DNA of 64,000 nucleotides from Pseudotamlana agarivorans (GTDB taxonomy: Bacteria; Bacteroidota; Bacteroidia; Flavobacteriales; Flavobacteriaceae). The translations under genes were made by a program, and so were the position numbers. The notes under the pieces are model-generated. The model was not told the DNA's origin and did no database searches. It saw only the letters and a list, made by a program, of their open reading frames with translations. Positions 26,221 through 35,209 of the stretch are shown here, one piece after another. The stretch's first letter is position 1. Every line of letters starts with the position of its first letter. Location: contig NZ_LXEI01000013.1 of assembly GCF_001642835.1 (NCBI RefSeq), positions 1 to 64,000 on the forward strand. The letters are read 5' to 3'.

Positions 26221-27513
26221 TTATATTTTATTTATGTTTACAGCCATTAGTGGGCCTAGTTCAAAAGTGCTTTCTAACAGTTCCTTTTTTAATGCTTTAG
26301 CTTCACTTAATTTTCCGTTAGCTTTATAAATTTGGGCTAAATGAAACAATATATTAGGCTCTGAAGTTTTCATTACGATATGGTTTTCGGCAACCGTTAA
26401 TGCATTTTTATAATCGCCTTGGTTAAAATAAGTCCAAGCCAATAAATCGTAAGACTCTGGCGTTGGTCTATTTTCAATTTCATGTAAAGCCATTAATAAA
26501 GCTTCGGCGTTTTTTTCGGGAACTTCAGCAAATAGCAAAGCATTGTAAGCATTATACATATCACCATACAACGGGTTTTTAACCGCTTGTTTATACAAGT
26601 CTAGCTGCTGTTTTTCAAGCGTAGAATCTGCTTTAAACTGAGCAATTTCAGATTTCAACAAATAATAATCTGGCGCCATATAATGTGCTGTAATACTGTT
26701 TAATATGCGTAATGCTTCGTCTGGTCTTTTTTCATGGGAATACACAATCCACGCAATGCCTTTTTTGGCATATGCATCATTCGCATCAATTTTTAATGCT
26801 TTTAGGTAGTACTTGTAAGCTATTTCCACCTCCCCTGCATGTCCGTAAAAGTCGGCTAAATTAGTATAAATCCATTTATTTTTAAAAGGAATATTAGAAG
26901 ATTCTATAATAGTTTTGGCTTGTTCCAAATATTTTATGGCGGCATCTAAATTTCCTTTGTGATCGGACCATTTTGAGAGTCGGATTAAATAATCGAAATC
27001 GGATGCTTTTCTAATCTTTTCAAGGTAAACCATTGCTTGATCATACTCGCCCAATTCCATATACACATCGAATAGCATTTTTTCTGAAGCTTTTAAATCT
27101 TCACCCTGCGATTCTGCTTGCTTTAATAACTCAAGCGCTTCTTTAAATTTGTGCTGAGAAATGTAATTTCTAGCCAAAGCCCTTAAATATCCTGCTTTAG
27201 AATAATGGGTAGCCTCATTAGCTTTTATTAAATAATTTTCGGCTGCAACTAAGGCTTCAATGCGTCCTGTTTTTTGAAATATTTGAGATTGTGATGCTGA
27301 AGCTTTTACTAAATAAGGAAACTGATTCGGGGCTTTTTCCAGCTTTGTTTCCCAAAAGTTGAAATCCTGAATCGTTTTTTCCAACATTTTATTCTCATCC
27401 GTTTCTAAATAGGCTTGATAGTCTTTTGTGCTGGTTATTTGCTTAGGTTGCATGTTACAGCTAAATTGAAGTAGCAGTAAAAATGCAAAGCCAGTAAGTT
27501 GAAAAGGTTTCAT
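26221..27513 (-). CDS. tetratricopeptide-repeat lipoprotein
   Basis: Surface or periplasmic lipoprotein of 430 residues (lipobox LQFSC, Cys19). Helical TPR units are visible throughout, for example FKEALELLKQAESQG, YDQAMVYLEKIRKASD, NLDAAIKYLEQAKTI and EIAYKYYLKALKIDANDAYA, and again near the end as DYKNALTVAENHI. It probably acts as a scaffold in the operon. It ends two bases before the TonB-dependent receptor. A 130-bp repeat element sits between it and the upstream gene. Confidence 0.85.
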   Translation of the reverse strand: MKPFQLTGFAFLLLLQFSCNMQPKQITSTKDYQAYLETDENKMLEKTIQDFNFWETKLEKAPNQFPYLVKASASQSQIFQKTGRIEALVAAENYLIKANEATHYSKAGYLRALARNYISQHKFKEALELLKQAESQGEDLKASEKMLFDVYMELGEYDQAMVYLEKIRKASDFDYLIRLSKWSDHKGNLDAAIKYLEQAKTIIESSNIPFKNKWIYTNLADFYGHAGEVEIAYKYYLKALKIDANDAYAKKGIAWIVYSHEKRPDEALRILNSITAHYMAPDYYLLKSEIAQFKADSTLEKQQLDLYKQAVKNPLYGDMYNAYNALLFAEVPEKNAEALLMALHEIENRPTPESYDLLAWTYFNQGDYKNALTVAENHIVMKTSEPNILFHLAQIYKANGKLSEAKALKKELLESTFELGPLMAVNINKI

Positions 27514-27551
27514 AATGTTTGTGTTTTAAGTTTTTGTATAGGTTAAAAAAA

Positions 27552-27681
27552 AGAGGCCATCTGAAAAGTATTTCTTCTACCATTTTAAGCCATTCGAAAA
27601 AAGCAAGTTGTAGAAAACCAGTAACAGTTTCAACAAGCTCATCTTGACAAATCAAATTAAAATGGTATTCAGACAGCCTCT
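27552..27681. repeat. ~130-bp element with inverted ends, copy A
   Basis: Ends AGAGGC-CA-TCTGAA and TTCAGACAGCCTCT are inverted; further in, TACCATTTTAA is matched by TTAAAATGGTA. Its length (130 bp) equals the elements at 45723-45851 and 54930-55060, and the terminal words AGAGGCTG/CAGCCTCT are shared, but the interior is not. It lies within the minus-strand operon between the DUF4331 and TPR genes. Confidence 0.65.
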
Positions 27682-27688
27682 ACCTTAT

Positions 27689-28243
27689 TTAGTGAGGAGA
27701 TGCTAAATAAGGGAATGAGGACAAAAAGGCTTTGTCGTTGGCATCAACATTATCATTAGACAAACCTGGATTTTCCATAAAATCTTCACCACCAAAAATT
27801 AATAGCAGTTCAACAGTGATTACATCGTCGGCCAAGGCTCTACCAGTTAACACATTGGTTCCATCGTAAAAAGTAGTGGTTCCGTCTAAAGACACATTTA
27901 AAACATCGGTTGCTAATAATCCTGTAAATGCAGCAGCATCTTGACCTAAGGCATTCATGTCGCCATCGTTTGCAAAGGCTGGACTTAAAGCCATTAAGTT
28001 GGCTTGAAATTTACTTTGAAATGCCGCATCTTGGTTAGACGGGACCGTAACATTAAACATATCTTTGTCGGCCGAAGCTACAAACACCGTGTTTACAGCA
28101 GGGCGTCCCATTTGATCCTCTTGAGTAAAGGTTCCAGAAAAATCAGGTCCAGGAGTTATAGATTGATTATCATCGTCGTTAGAACAATTGAATGCTGCTA
28201 GCGAAACGACTAAAGTTGCTAATACTATTTTTAAAGTTTTCAT
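27689..28243 (-). CDS. DUF4331-type lipoprotein, C-terminal half
   Basis: Lipoprotein of 184 residues (signal ending AAFNC, then an Asp-rich SNDDDN). It contains MGRPAVNTVFVASADKDMFN and ends in FPYLASPH, which look like the C-terminal part of DUF4331 proteins. The neighbouring gene encodes the N-terminal part, with its own signal, so the domain is split over two secreted chains and not broken by a frameshift (26 bases between the genes). Role unknown; it belongs with the TPR protein and TonB-dependent receptor. Confidence 0.75.
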   Translation of the reverse strand: MKTLKIVLATLVVSLAAFNCSNDDDNQSITPGPDFSGTFTQEDQMGRPAVNTVFVASADKDMFNVTVPSNQDAAFQSKFQANLMALSPAFANDGDMNALGQDAAAFTGLLATDVLNVSLDGTTTFYDGTNVLTGRALADDVITVELLLIFGGEDFMENPGLSNDNVDANDKAFLSSFPYLASPH

Positions 28244-28269
28244 TTTAGTATATTTTTAAGTTGTTGTTA

Positions 28270-28920
28270 TTATTTTCTTTTAGATTCTACCCAAGTATTG
28301 ATTGAACCCGAGTTTCCAATCATTGCTTTTGGAACTTCTACTACTATAGACATTACATTAGTTCCTGCGAAAGTATCTGCTCCAGGCGTGTTGAAACTTG
28401 ATGCGTTACCTGCAATAATTTCTGAGTACTGTGCAAAATCCATAAAAAACGGATCGTCACGTGGCCCTGCGAAAAAAGACATGCCTGCATTTGATGTTAT
28501 TTTCGGACTAGACCCATAAGCTGAAATATCAACTACGCCACCTGTAATAGCATTGGTTTGAATGGTACTTTTTAATCCTGTTTGAGAGGGTGCTACCGGA
28601 CCAAAAAACCACATTTTACCATCTTTTGGAATGGCCTGAATAACGAGGTCTTCAACAAAATCGTTGTTGGTATCGATATTAAATTCTACCAATACATTTT
28701 CATCAAACATGGCTGTATCTGTCATAGCCGGACTCAATAAGCCTTGAAGGTTAGCTACAAAAACCAAATTATCTGTATTCTCGCCTTGAAAGGCATAAAA
28801 ATCGGTAATGTCGCTATTACCACCTTGTACCGCAGGCGCATCAATATGATCGGCTGCAATAATGAAGAAACCAGCTATTGCGATGACTCCAATTCCTAAT
28901 ACTACTTTTAAATTTTTCAT
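28270..28920 (-). CDS. DUF4331 family secreted protein, N-terminal half
   Basis: Exported protein of 216 residues. The N-terminal hydrophobic segment (VVLGIGVIAIAGFFIIA) leads into ADHIDAPAVQGGNSDITDFY, the conserved DUF4331 start, and ASGIDDP-like text is replaced by FFAGPRDDPFFMDF. The C-terminus ends at NTWVESKRK, where longer family members continue. First gene of the apparent operon DUF4331-N, DUF4331-C, TPR, receptor. No metal or heme site is clear. I cannot give a function. Confidence 0.82.
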   Translation of the reverse strand: MKNLKVVLGIGVIAIAGFFIIAADHIDAPAVQGGNSDITDFYAFQGENTDNLVFVANLQGLLSPAMTDTAMFDENVLVEFNIDTNNDFVEDLVIQAIPKDGKMWFFGPVAPSQTGLKSTIQTNAITGGVVDISAYGSSPKITSNAGMSFFAGPRDDPFFMDFAQYSEIIAGNASSFNTPGADTFAGTNVMSIVVEVPKAMIGNSGSINTWVESKRK

Positions 28921-29025
28921 AATTTGTTGAGATTTTTAAGGTTATTTTTTCACTCTCAAGCATACCTACGAAAAAAAGGAAATAGCGGTTTTGTTAAAAT
29001 TATGTTAAAGAAATTACTTCGGTGA

Positions 29026-29033
29026 TAATTTTG
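29026..29033 (+). promoter_or_regulatory. candidate -7 element of the LETM1-related gene
   Basis: TAATTTTG matches TAnnTTTG; the gene starts 40 bp later. A -33 element is not clear (TTA at 29005). Confidence 0.4.
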
Positions 29034-29073
29034 AAAAGCCTTACTTTTACAGCAAAATAGATTGTAGCAAACC

Positions 29074-30246
29074 ATGAACCCATCATCTGCAGGCTGGATA
29101 AATAAATTACTTAAAGAGCTTTCTAAATTCAACCTCTTTTTAAAATATGATGAAGAGGAATTTTACATGACGTTAAGGTCTTGTGGATTTATTTATGGAA
29201 ATAACCTAGATGTTGTTGCACAAAGTCTTCCCAAGCGCGATTTAACTGAAGAAGAAGTTTGTAAAACCAACTTGGTTTTAGCCTTGCTATATGCGCATGA
29301 AAATTCTAAAAGCAAGCAACTTTTTATTGAAAGTGTTATTAATTTTTACACCGACATTAATGAAATAAAAACATCTTTATTTCAAGATATTTTAGGTGGA
29401 AAAAAGTCTAGCGAACAACTGGAACGCCTCATCCATAAACGCATCCATATTAACGACAATATCCTGACTAAAAACTTCAACTATTTTGTTATTAATGCGT
29501 TATTATATGTTGATGTTTTAGCCTATACCGAATATTTAAAAAACAACCGTATTTCTGTTGAATACCTAAAAGATATTGAAGCTTCTATTGTGGCCATAAC
29601 TTTGGGCGTTTTAAATTCTAAAGAAATTAAAAACAAATATGATGCGAGTTTGATCAAGCTGTTTGAATCTTCACTTAGATATCATGATAACAGCCATATT
29701 GATTACAACAAAGCCTTAAATCATCTTCATACCATCCGAGAAAAGCAGTATATTCTAGATTTAGCTTGTATGGCTACATGGGCAGATGAAATGATTGATA
29801 CCGACGAACACTTATTTTTAGAAAAATTAGGTTTGGATATGGGGTTGCGATTATCTTTTATCCACCAATCTATAAAATCTGTAAATCAATTTTACACAAA
29901 AAACAAAGCTCATATTGCCCTTTTAGCGTCTTCCAATATTGTACAGACCTTTTACAACAACTCGAGTAAAATGGTTTTCAAACTCATTACTAGAAACAGC
30001 AAGCGTTTATACCATGAAATAAGAGAAAGCAAGGAACTTATGGTACTCATTACCCAGTCTACGGTTAGAGATTTAACCAAGGAAGAGCAAAAAAAGGTTC
30101 AGGAACAGCTTTTAGATATTTTTAAATCCATACCAAGTTTAGCTATATTTTTATTGCCTGGAGGCGCTATTTTACTTCCCTTAGTGATTAAATTCATCCC
30201 TAATTTATTGCCCTCTGCCTTTGATGAAAATAGGATTGAAGAGTAA
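29074..30246 (+). CDS. LETM1-related biofilm-associated protein
   Basis: Protein of 390 residues. The C-terminus, FKSIPSLAIFLLPGGAILLP followed by LVIKFIPNLLPSAF, is the LETM1-like signature, and the central part is a TerB-like helical region (ILDLACMATWADEMIDTDEH). Flavobacterial homologs carry this name, but the biofilm link is a family label and is not evident from sequence. It is followed by lpxD with 63 bases between. Confidence 0.75.
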   Translation: MNPSSAGWINKLLKELSKFNLFLKYDEEEFYMTLRSCGFIYGNNLDVVAQSLPKRDLTEEEVCKTNLVLALLYAHENSKSKQLFIESVINFYTDINEIKTSLFQDILGGKKSSEQLERLIHKRIHINDNILTKNFNYFVINALLYVDVLAYTEYLKNNRISVEYLKDIEASIVAITLGVLNSKEIKNKYDASLIKLFESSLRYHDNSHIDYNKALNHLHTIREKQYILDLACMATWADEMIDTDEHLFLEKLGLDMGLRLSFIHQSIKSVNQFYTKNKAHIALLASSNIVQTFYNNSSKMVFKLITRNSKRLYHEIRESKELMVLITQSTVRDLTKEEQKKVQEQLLDIFKSIPSLAIFLLPGGAILLPLVIKFIPNLLPSAFDENRIEE

Positions 30247-30309
30247 ATAGTCGCCATAATCGAAATTTTTCGTTTAGATTTACGGCAACAAGTAAACTAA
30301 ATCGAACAC

Positions 30310-31302
30310 ATGGCCTCATACACTATTCAAGAAATTAATGCTATTATTAAAGGCGAATTAATTGGTAACACGGATATCCTTATTGAAGGTCCGGAGCAAT
30401 TAAAAAATGCCAAAAATCATCATATTACTTTTATTGGAAGTGCAAAATACGCTAAACTTTGGGAAACTACGGAAGCAAGTGCTGCCGTTATAAATGACAA
30501 TTTAAACATTGAACCGGGCGATAATCGGGCGTTAATTAAAGTTCCTAATGCCGATTTGGCTATGGCTAAAATATTAGAGATGTTTAGTCCGCCAACACCA
30601 GAATTTGAAGTTGAAATACACCCAACAGCGGTAATACATGAAACTGTAGTTATTGGTGGTGGTTGTAAAATTGGAGCGAACTGTTATATTGGTCCTAATG
30701 TGGTTTTAGGTGATAGCGTAACTTTATACCCTAACGTTTGTATTTTCGACGAAACCATTATTGGAGATTCTACAACCATTTGGTCTGGAACGGTTATTAG
30801 AGAGCGTTGTATTATAGGAAGTCATTGTATTTTCCATACCAACGTAAGCATTGGTGCCGACGGATTTGGTTACCGACCAAGTGACGATGGCCGCGGATTG
30901 ACTAAAATCCCACAAATTGGAAACGTTATTATTGGTCATTATGTAGAAATTGGAGCCAATTCTTGTGTCGATCGTGCCAAATTTAGTGCTACGATTATTG
31001 GCGATGGTTGTAAAATAGACAATTTAGTACAAATTGCTCATAACAGCGTTATGGGACGTTCTTGTATTATGGCTGGACATAGTGGCCTTGCAGGTTCGGT
31101 TACCCTTGGAGATGGTGTTATTATTGGAGGTAGTGCTTCTATTAAAGACCATACCACTATAGAATCTGGAGCAACTGTTGGTGCTGGTTCTGGGGTTATT
31201 GGTGATGTTAAAGCGGGTCAAACCGTATTAGGTTACCCTGCACAAGACTCTAGAGAAATGCTAAAACAGTGGGTTGCTTTGAAAAGACTTACTAAAAAAT
31301 AG
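30310..31302 (+). CDS. lpxD: UDP-3-O-(3-hydroxyacyl)glucosamine N-acyltransferase
   Basis: Lipid A biosynthesis enzyme adding the N-linked acyl chain; cytoplasmic, 330 residues. The N-terminal uridine-binding domain (about 1-100, HHITFIGSAKYAKLWE) leads to a left-handed beta helix of hexapeptide repeats (IGANCYIGPNVVLGD, IGDGCKIDNLVQIAHN). His in QIAHNSVMG is the expected catalytic base. It lies apart from lpxC-fabZ, at least in this window. No close signs of transfer. Confidence 0.93.
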   Translation: MASYTIQEINAIIKGELIGNTDILIEGPEQLKNAKNHHITFIGSAKYAKLWETTEASAAVINDNLNIEPGDNRALIKVPNADLAMAKILEMFSPPTPEFEVEIHPTAVIHETVVIGGGCKIGANCYIGPNVVLGDSVTLYPNVCIFDETIIGDSTTIWSGTVIRERCIIGSHCIFHTNVSIGADGFGYRPSDDGRGLTKIPQIGNVIIGHYVEIGANSCVDRAKFSATIIGDGCKIDNLVQIAHNSVMGRSCIMAGHSGLAGSVTLGDGVIIGGSASIKDHTTIESGATVGAGSGVIGDVKAGQTVLGYPAQDSREMLKQWVALKRLTKK

Positions 31303-31334
31303 AAAACTACCCTATTAGTATAAACAAAAAAAAA

Positions 31335-31364
31335 CCGTTTAAGATGATAATCCATCCTAAACGG
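31335..31364 (-). terminator. terminator between lpxD and the TlpA-type gene
   Basis: CCGTTTAAGATG (31335-31346) pairs with CATCCTAAACGG (31353-31364) with one mismatch. The plus-strand A-run before it makes a good T-run for minus-strand transcripts, and the shorter TTTT after it may serve lpxD. Confidence 0.7.
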
Positions 31365-31409
31365 GGCTATTTTCATAGTGACTAACTACAAAATTTTTAT
31401 AAAACTTAA

Positions 31410-32792
31410 TTAAAGTTCTAGGGTTTCAAGCATGGTTACCAAGCTCGGTTCTGATGGTCTTGGCGCATTAGATGTTACGATACGTCCTTGTGGATCTAAC
31501 AGAATGAACTTTGGTATCGCTTTTATAAAATAATCTTGAATAAATTGTGATTCAAAATCCTTATCGGCCATAATTTGAACCCCTTCTAATTCCATATCCT
31601 TAACCATTTTCTCCCATTTGTGGGTGTTTTTGGCTTGATCTACAGAAATACTAACAAATTCGATGTTTTTATCATGGTATTTCTTTTCAATTTCCTTTAA
31701 AAAAGGAATTTCAGCTTTACATGGCGCACACCAAGTCGCCCAAACATCGATGTAAACATATTTCCCTTTAAAATCGTCTAAGGAAGTGGTGCTTCCATCA
31801 ATATTTTTATAATTTGTGAATTTTGGAGATGGATTTCCACTAGCTACTTTCAATTGTAATTCATAACTTTTTCTAACATTTTCATTGTTAGCTTCATTGG
31901 TACTTGCTTTTAAGTACTCTGAAAAATACTGCTCCAAGTCTGCCGTAATAGTGATACCAAACTCTGCCTTTTTATAACTTACAATGTTTTTAATTTTTTG
32001 ATTCTCTAAAGTATTTAAGGCTTTCATGTAAGCCACATCCTGCTCTATACCAAGGGAATCAGCTATTTTTTTAGCTTCTTTGTCTAAATGCTTATATAGT
32101 AAATTTGAATAACTATAAGAAAAAACAAAATCTGTAAAATTATTATAATCTATGTCTTCCAACCCGTTTAAAAACGAACTAGTAACCTTATAATCGGCAT
32201 TTTTAGTATAGTGCCCATGATTAGACTCGTAGTCGTTTAACTGCTTTAAATACCCATATTTTATATTTCTTTCCTCTCTTTTAATATATTCTTGAGGTAA
32301 ATTTTTAGTGTTACTTAATAACTCAAGTAATTTAGCCTCTTGTTTTTCGCTGACAATTTTATACTCACTTTCATTTAATAAATAGATATTATCATATTCA
32401 GCCATACCCTCTTTTATGAGTGCCGATTTCTCTAACAAATAGGTATTATAGGCAGCACCTTTTCCTGAAAATTTAATACTGTTATTAAAGTCTTCCATAT
32501 CAAAAGAAACATTGATATCATCTCCAGCTTCTAAATACATATATAACAATCTACCTCCATGGAAAAGCATGACATTTTCGGCGTCTACATGTAGTGTATC
32601 TATAAAAGTCCCATCTTCATTTACAGGGATATTACTTCGATTTCCATAACACAAACTACTAAGTTGTACTTTGTCTTTATCTTTATCTTTATTTAAAATT
32701 TTTCCTCGCAATACAATATAATCTGGCTTGGACTCGGTAGTACAAGACATCACAGATACCAGTATGGTAAGGAGTAGGATGATTTTTTTCAT
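31410..32792 (-). CDS. TlpA-type thiol:disulfide lipoprotein with DUF4369-like region
   Basis: Periplasmic or surface lipoprotein with a thioredoxin-fold C-terminal domain: WATWCAPCKAEIPFL holds the redox Cys pair. The N-terminal half (about 20-180) is the DUF4369-like beta region and a helical middle follows. ATG at 32792 is chosen because it gives a normal signal with lipobox SVMSC; 460 residues. The longer frame begins at 32831. It is the last gene of the SusC/SusD-type locus. A thiol reductase role is likely; the partner is unknown. Confidence 0.87.
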   Translation of the reverse strand: MKKIILLLTILVSVMSCTTESKPDYIVLRGKILNKDKDKDKVQLSSLCYGNRSNIPVNEDGTFIDTLHVDAENVMLFHGGRLLYMYLEAGDDINVSFDMEDFNNSIKFSGKGAAYNTYLLEKSALIKEGMAEYDNIYLLNESEYKIVSEKQEAKLLELLSNTKNLPQEYIKREERNIKYGYLKQLNDYESNHGHYTKNADYKVTSSFLNGLEDIDYNNFTDFVFSYSYSNLLYKHLDKEAKKIADSLGIEQDVAYMKALNTLENQKIKNIVSYKKAEFGITITADLEQYFSEYLKASTNEANNENVRKSYELQLKVASGNPSPKFTNYKNIDGSTTSLDDFKGKYVYIDVWATWCAPCKAEIPFLKEIEKKYHDKNIEFVSISVDQAKNTHKWEKMVKDMELEGVQIMADKDFESQFIQDYFIKAIPKFILLDPQGRIVTSNAPRPSEPSLVTMLETLEL

Positions 32793-32827
32793 TAGTCTAT
32801 ATTTTAGAGTTATCAACGGATTACAAA

Positions 32828-34051
32828 TCAATTATTAGGGTTAGAGAAAATAGAGTCTAACATTTTGTACATGTCTTTTTTCTCTGGGTTTTTGGAACTG
32901 TAAATCATTTTCCCTTCTGGATCTATCACTATCTTTGTTGGGAATGACTGTACATTGAAAGGGATTAATAGATTGTTTTCTTTTGTGGTCTGGATATGCG
33001 TCCAATTGTAGTTATTATCAGCGATAACTTTTTTCCATCTTAGGGCTGTATCTCCAGAGTTTACACCAACCACTACAAAGTTTTTATCGGCATACTTATC
33101 GTTATAAGCTTTTATTTTAGGAATTTCGGACATACACGGTCCACACCAAGTACCCCAGTAATCTAAAAGCACATAATTGCCTTTTAAAGCAGAGAGGTCA
33201 AACGTAGAACCATCTAATGTGTTGGTGGTTTTTAATTCTGGTACAAGACCTCCAAGAGTTGCTTTCGACTCAGCATCCAAACGCAACTTTACTTCATCAT
33301 AAAACGGAGTTCCTGCTAATGTGGTACTGTCTAAATTATCAAATAAAACTTGAGACTCTGCTCCTGTAAAGTAGTGACGATAGTATGAATCCTTTAAAAC
33401 ATAGGATGCAGCAATAGATTTTGGATGACTTTCAACAAAGCTACGTTTTATCTCTACAGTTTTTTTATGAATTTCTGATCTATAGGCATTCAATTCTTTA
33501 CGTTCTTCAGGGCTATAATCATTGGTTGCCGAAGCAACTGTAATAGAATCAACTTTATTAACTAATGGAAAGATTTGTTTATGAATTTTAGCTAAATCGT
33601 TATTTATGCCATCCGTATCGCTAGGATAGGCATCAACCATAAACTCATCGACTTTTCCATTATAGATGATTTCGGCACCTGGATATCCTATGAACCACAT
33701 TCTGCTTAAGAAGGCTTTTACTGAAACTTTAAATTCTTTACCTCCAGCCTTTGCCATATAACTCCTATTCGCTTCAGGAATCGTGATATAATACATTTTA
33801 TAGTCGGTAATAGAATCGGTAAAAGTGAATTTACCTTGATCTACCCATAAAGTATCTCTTCTATATCCATTGGCAAAACTATCGTCCTTTTCTGTATAAA
33901 TTAGATATTTTGCGTTTAGACCGTTTAAATCTGCTTTTAAAGTAAACGTATTTGCAGGCTCAGCCTTAATACTGTGTTCTTCTTTAGTTTTACAGCCTAA
34001 AATAAGGGCAGAAACTGCCATTATAAAAACCATTTTATACATGTTTTTCAT
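32828..34051 (-). CDS. TlpA-type thiol:disulfide lipoprotein
   Basis: Second lipoprotein with thioredoxin fold in the locus, 407 residues (lipobox LILGC, Cys20). The redox motif is WGTWCGPCMSEIP, and later text includes FPTKIVIDPEGKMIY. The N-terminal 180 residues are beta-rich, like the neighbouring protein. It stands 36 bases before the previous gene and behind the SusD-linked lipoprotein by about 116 bases. Paired TlpA-like lipoproteins often accompany Bacteroidota SusC/D loci without glycoside hydrolases. Confidence 0.87.
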   Translation of the reverse strand: MKNMYKMVFIMAVSALILGCKTKEEHSIKAEPANTFTLKADLNGLNAKYLIYTEKDDSFANGYRRDTLWVDQGKFTFTDSITDYKMYYITIPEANRSYMAKAGGKEFKVSVKAFLSRMWFIGYPGAEIIYNGKVDEFMVDAYPSDTDGINNDLAKIHKQIFPLVNKVDSITVASATNDYSPEERKELNAYRSEIHKKTVEIKRSFVESHPKSIAASYVLKDSYYRHYFTGAESQVLFDNLDSTTLAGTPFYDEVKLRLDAESKATLGGLVPELKTTNTLDGSTFDLSALKGNYVLLDYWGTWCGPCMSEIPKIKAYNDKYADKNFVVVGVNSGDTALRWKKVIADNNYNWTHIQTTKENNLLIPFNVQSFPTKIVIDPEGKMIYSSKNPEKKDMYKMLDSIFSNPNN

Positions 34052-34167
34052 TCAATAAAATTTAGTAAAGTTTAATAATATGCCTTAATGGAAGTATTTT
34101 TTGCTTACTGATATAGACTCATAATAGTCTATATCAGTAACAAAAAATGTGATTTTAGTTATATCAA

Positions 34168-35136
34168 TTATTCGGTGTGAATATTTGCAGGCCAGTCTTG
34201 ACCATCGGTTCTCGTAAGTGTAAATGTTCCATACTCATCATAACCTGCAGAATAGCTATAGCTAAAGTCTATGGTTAATGTTGGGCCATCTACTTTGGTG
34301 ATATCCCATTTTTGAGCATCTATTCCTGATATTTTTACTAAACCTGTTTCATAATTATAGTCGAGTGTTCCTCCACTTCCATAAAAGTAATCTGCCGACA
34401 AGTGACTCACATCGTAAATAGTAAAATACCCTGGTTTAAGCGTCATAGTCATGGTTCCTACTTGTCCTACGGATATTCTACCGTAAATTTCGGCATTGGT
34501 AGTCGCAGCAATCCACTCATAATTAAAGGTTCCTTCCCAAATTGGTGGCGCTACATAAATAATATTTGTTCCTATACCGTAAGTACAAGTAAAACCTAAA
34601 CAATCCCTTCTAGTATCTACTACTGAACCGTCTTTTGCTGTTATTACCCATTTTAATTCAAAAAAATCATCGGCAAGCACCATACCGTTATGGTTTGAGG
34701 AAAAATCGTTAGTAAATAAACTTTCTAATTTATCTTTAGATAGATGTAACATCATCGTATCTGAAACATCAGTGAATGTATCATATAATTTACCTTCTTC
34801 GCCGCCTATATATTTATAGCTATCGCCATGAGTTTCTTCTGCAAAGGCATAAAACTCTATTTTAGCAATTTGTGATAAATCGGCATCATCTAGATTAAAC
34901 GCCACATTAAAATCTACATCGGTAGAATTCCAATACTCCTGTCCGCCAGCTCCCGACTCGATGTAATATTCGAAAGCTCTTACATCTGGTACCGCTGGTG
35001 TAAAGATAAGGGCTACCTCATCTTTCCAAGTTTCAGTATAGGCATCAGGAACTACAATTTCATCTTCTTCTACACATGAAACAAACACGGGAAGAAACAG
35101 TAGAAAACTTAAGTAATACAATATTATTTTTTTCAT
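34168..35136 (-). CDS. SusD-linked lipoprotein of unknown family
   Basis: Lipoprotein of 322 residues, signal ending PVFVSC (lipobox). It contains many Asp and aromatic residues in beta-strand-like segments (VALIFTPAVPDVRAFEYYIE, DFNVAFNLDDADL, TMTMTLKPGYFTIYDVSHL). No catalytic motif is seen. Its position directly after susD is that of the surface glycan- or ligand-binding proteins of such loci (SusE-like), so a binding role is inferred. The family was not recognised. Confidence 0.65.
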   Translation of the reverse strand: MKKIILYYLSFLLFLPVFVSCVEEDEIVVPDAYTETWKDEVALIFTPAVPDVRAFEYYIESGAGGQEYWNSTDVDFNVAFNLDDADLSQIAKIEFYAFAEETHGDSYKYIGGEEGKLYDTFTDVSDTMMLHLSKDKLESLFTNDFSSNHNGMVLADDFFELKWVITAKDGSVVDTRRDCLGFTCTYGIGTNIIYVAPPIWEGTFNYEWIAATTNAEIYGRISVGQVGTMTMTLKPGYFTIYDVSHLSADYFYGSGGTLDYNYETGLVKISGIDAQKWDITKVDGPTLTIDFSYSYSAGYDEYGTFTLTRTDGQDWPANIHTE

Positions 35137-35209
35137 ATTTCCATATATTTTGAACTAAAAAGCTTGAGTTATCATCAAACTAAAGCTTTTTAGTAAGTTT
35201 GATTAATAA

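Noticed and set aside
27461-27655. Minus-strand open frame across the TPR start and repeat A
   Set aside because: It overlaps the TPR signal peptide in another frame and continues into non-coding repeat sequence.
27689-28920. Frameshift splitting one DUF4331 gene
   Set aside because: The second part has its own signal and lipobox and is separated by 26 bases, so two real genes are more likely.
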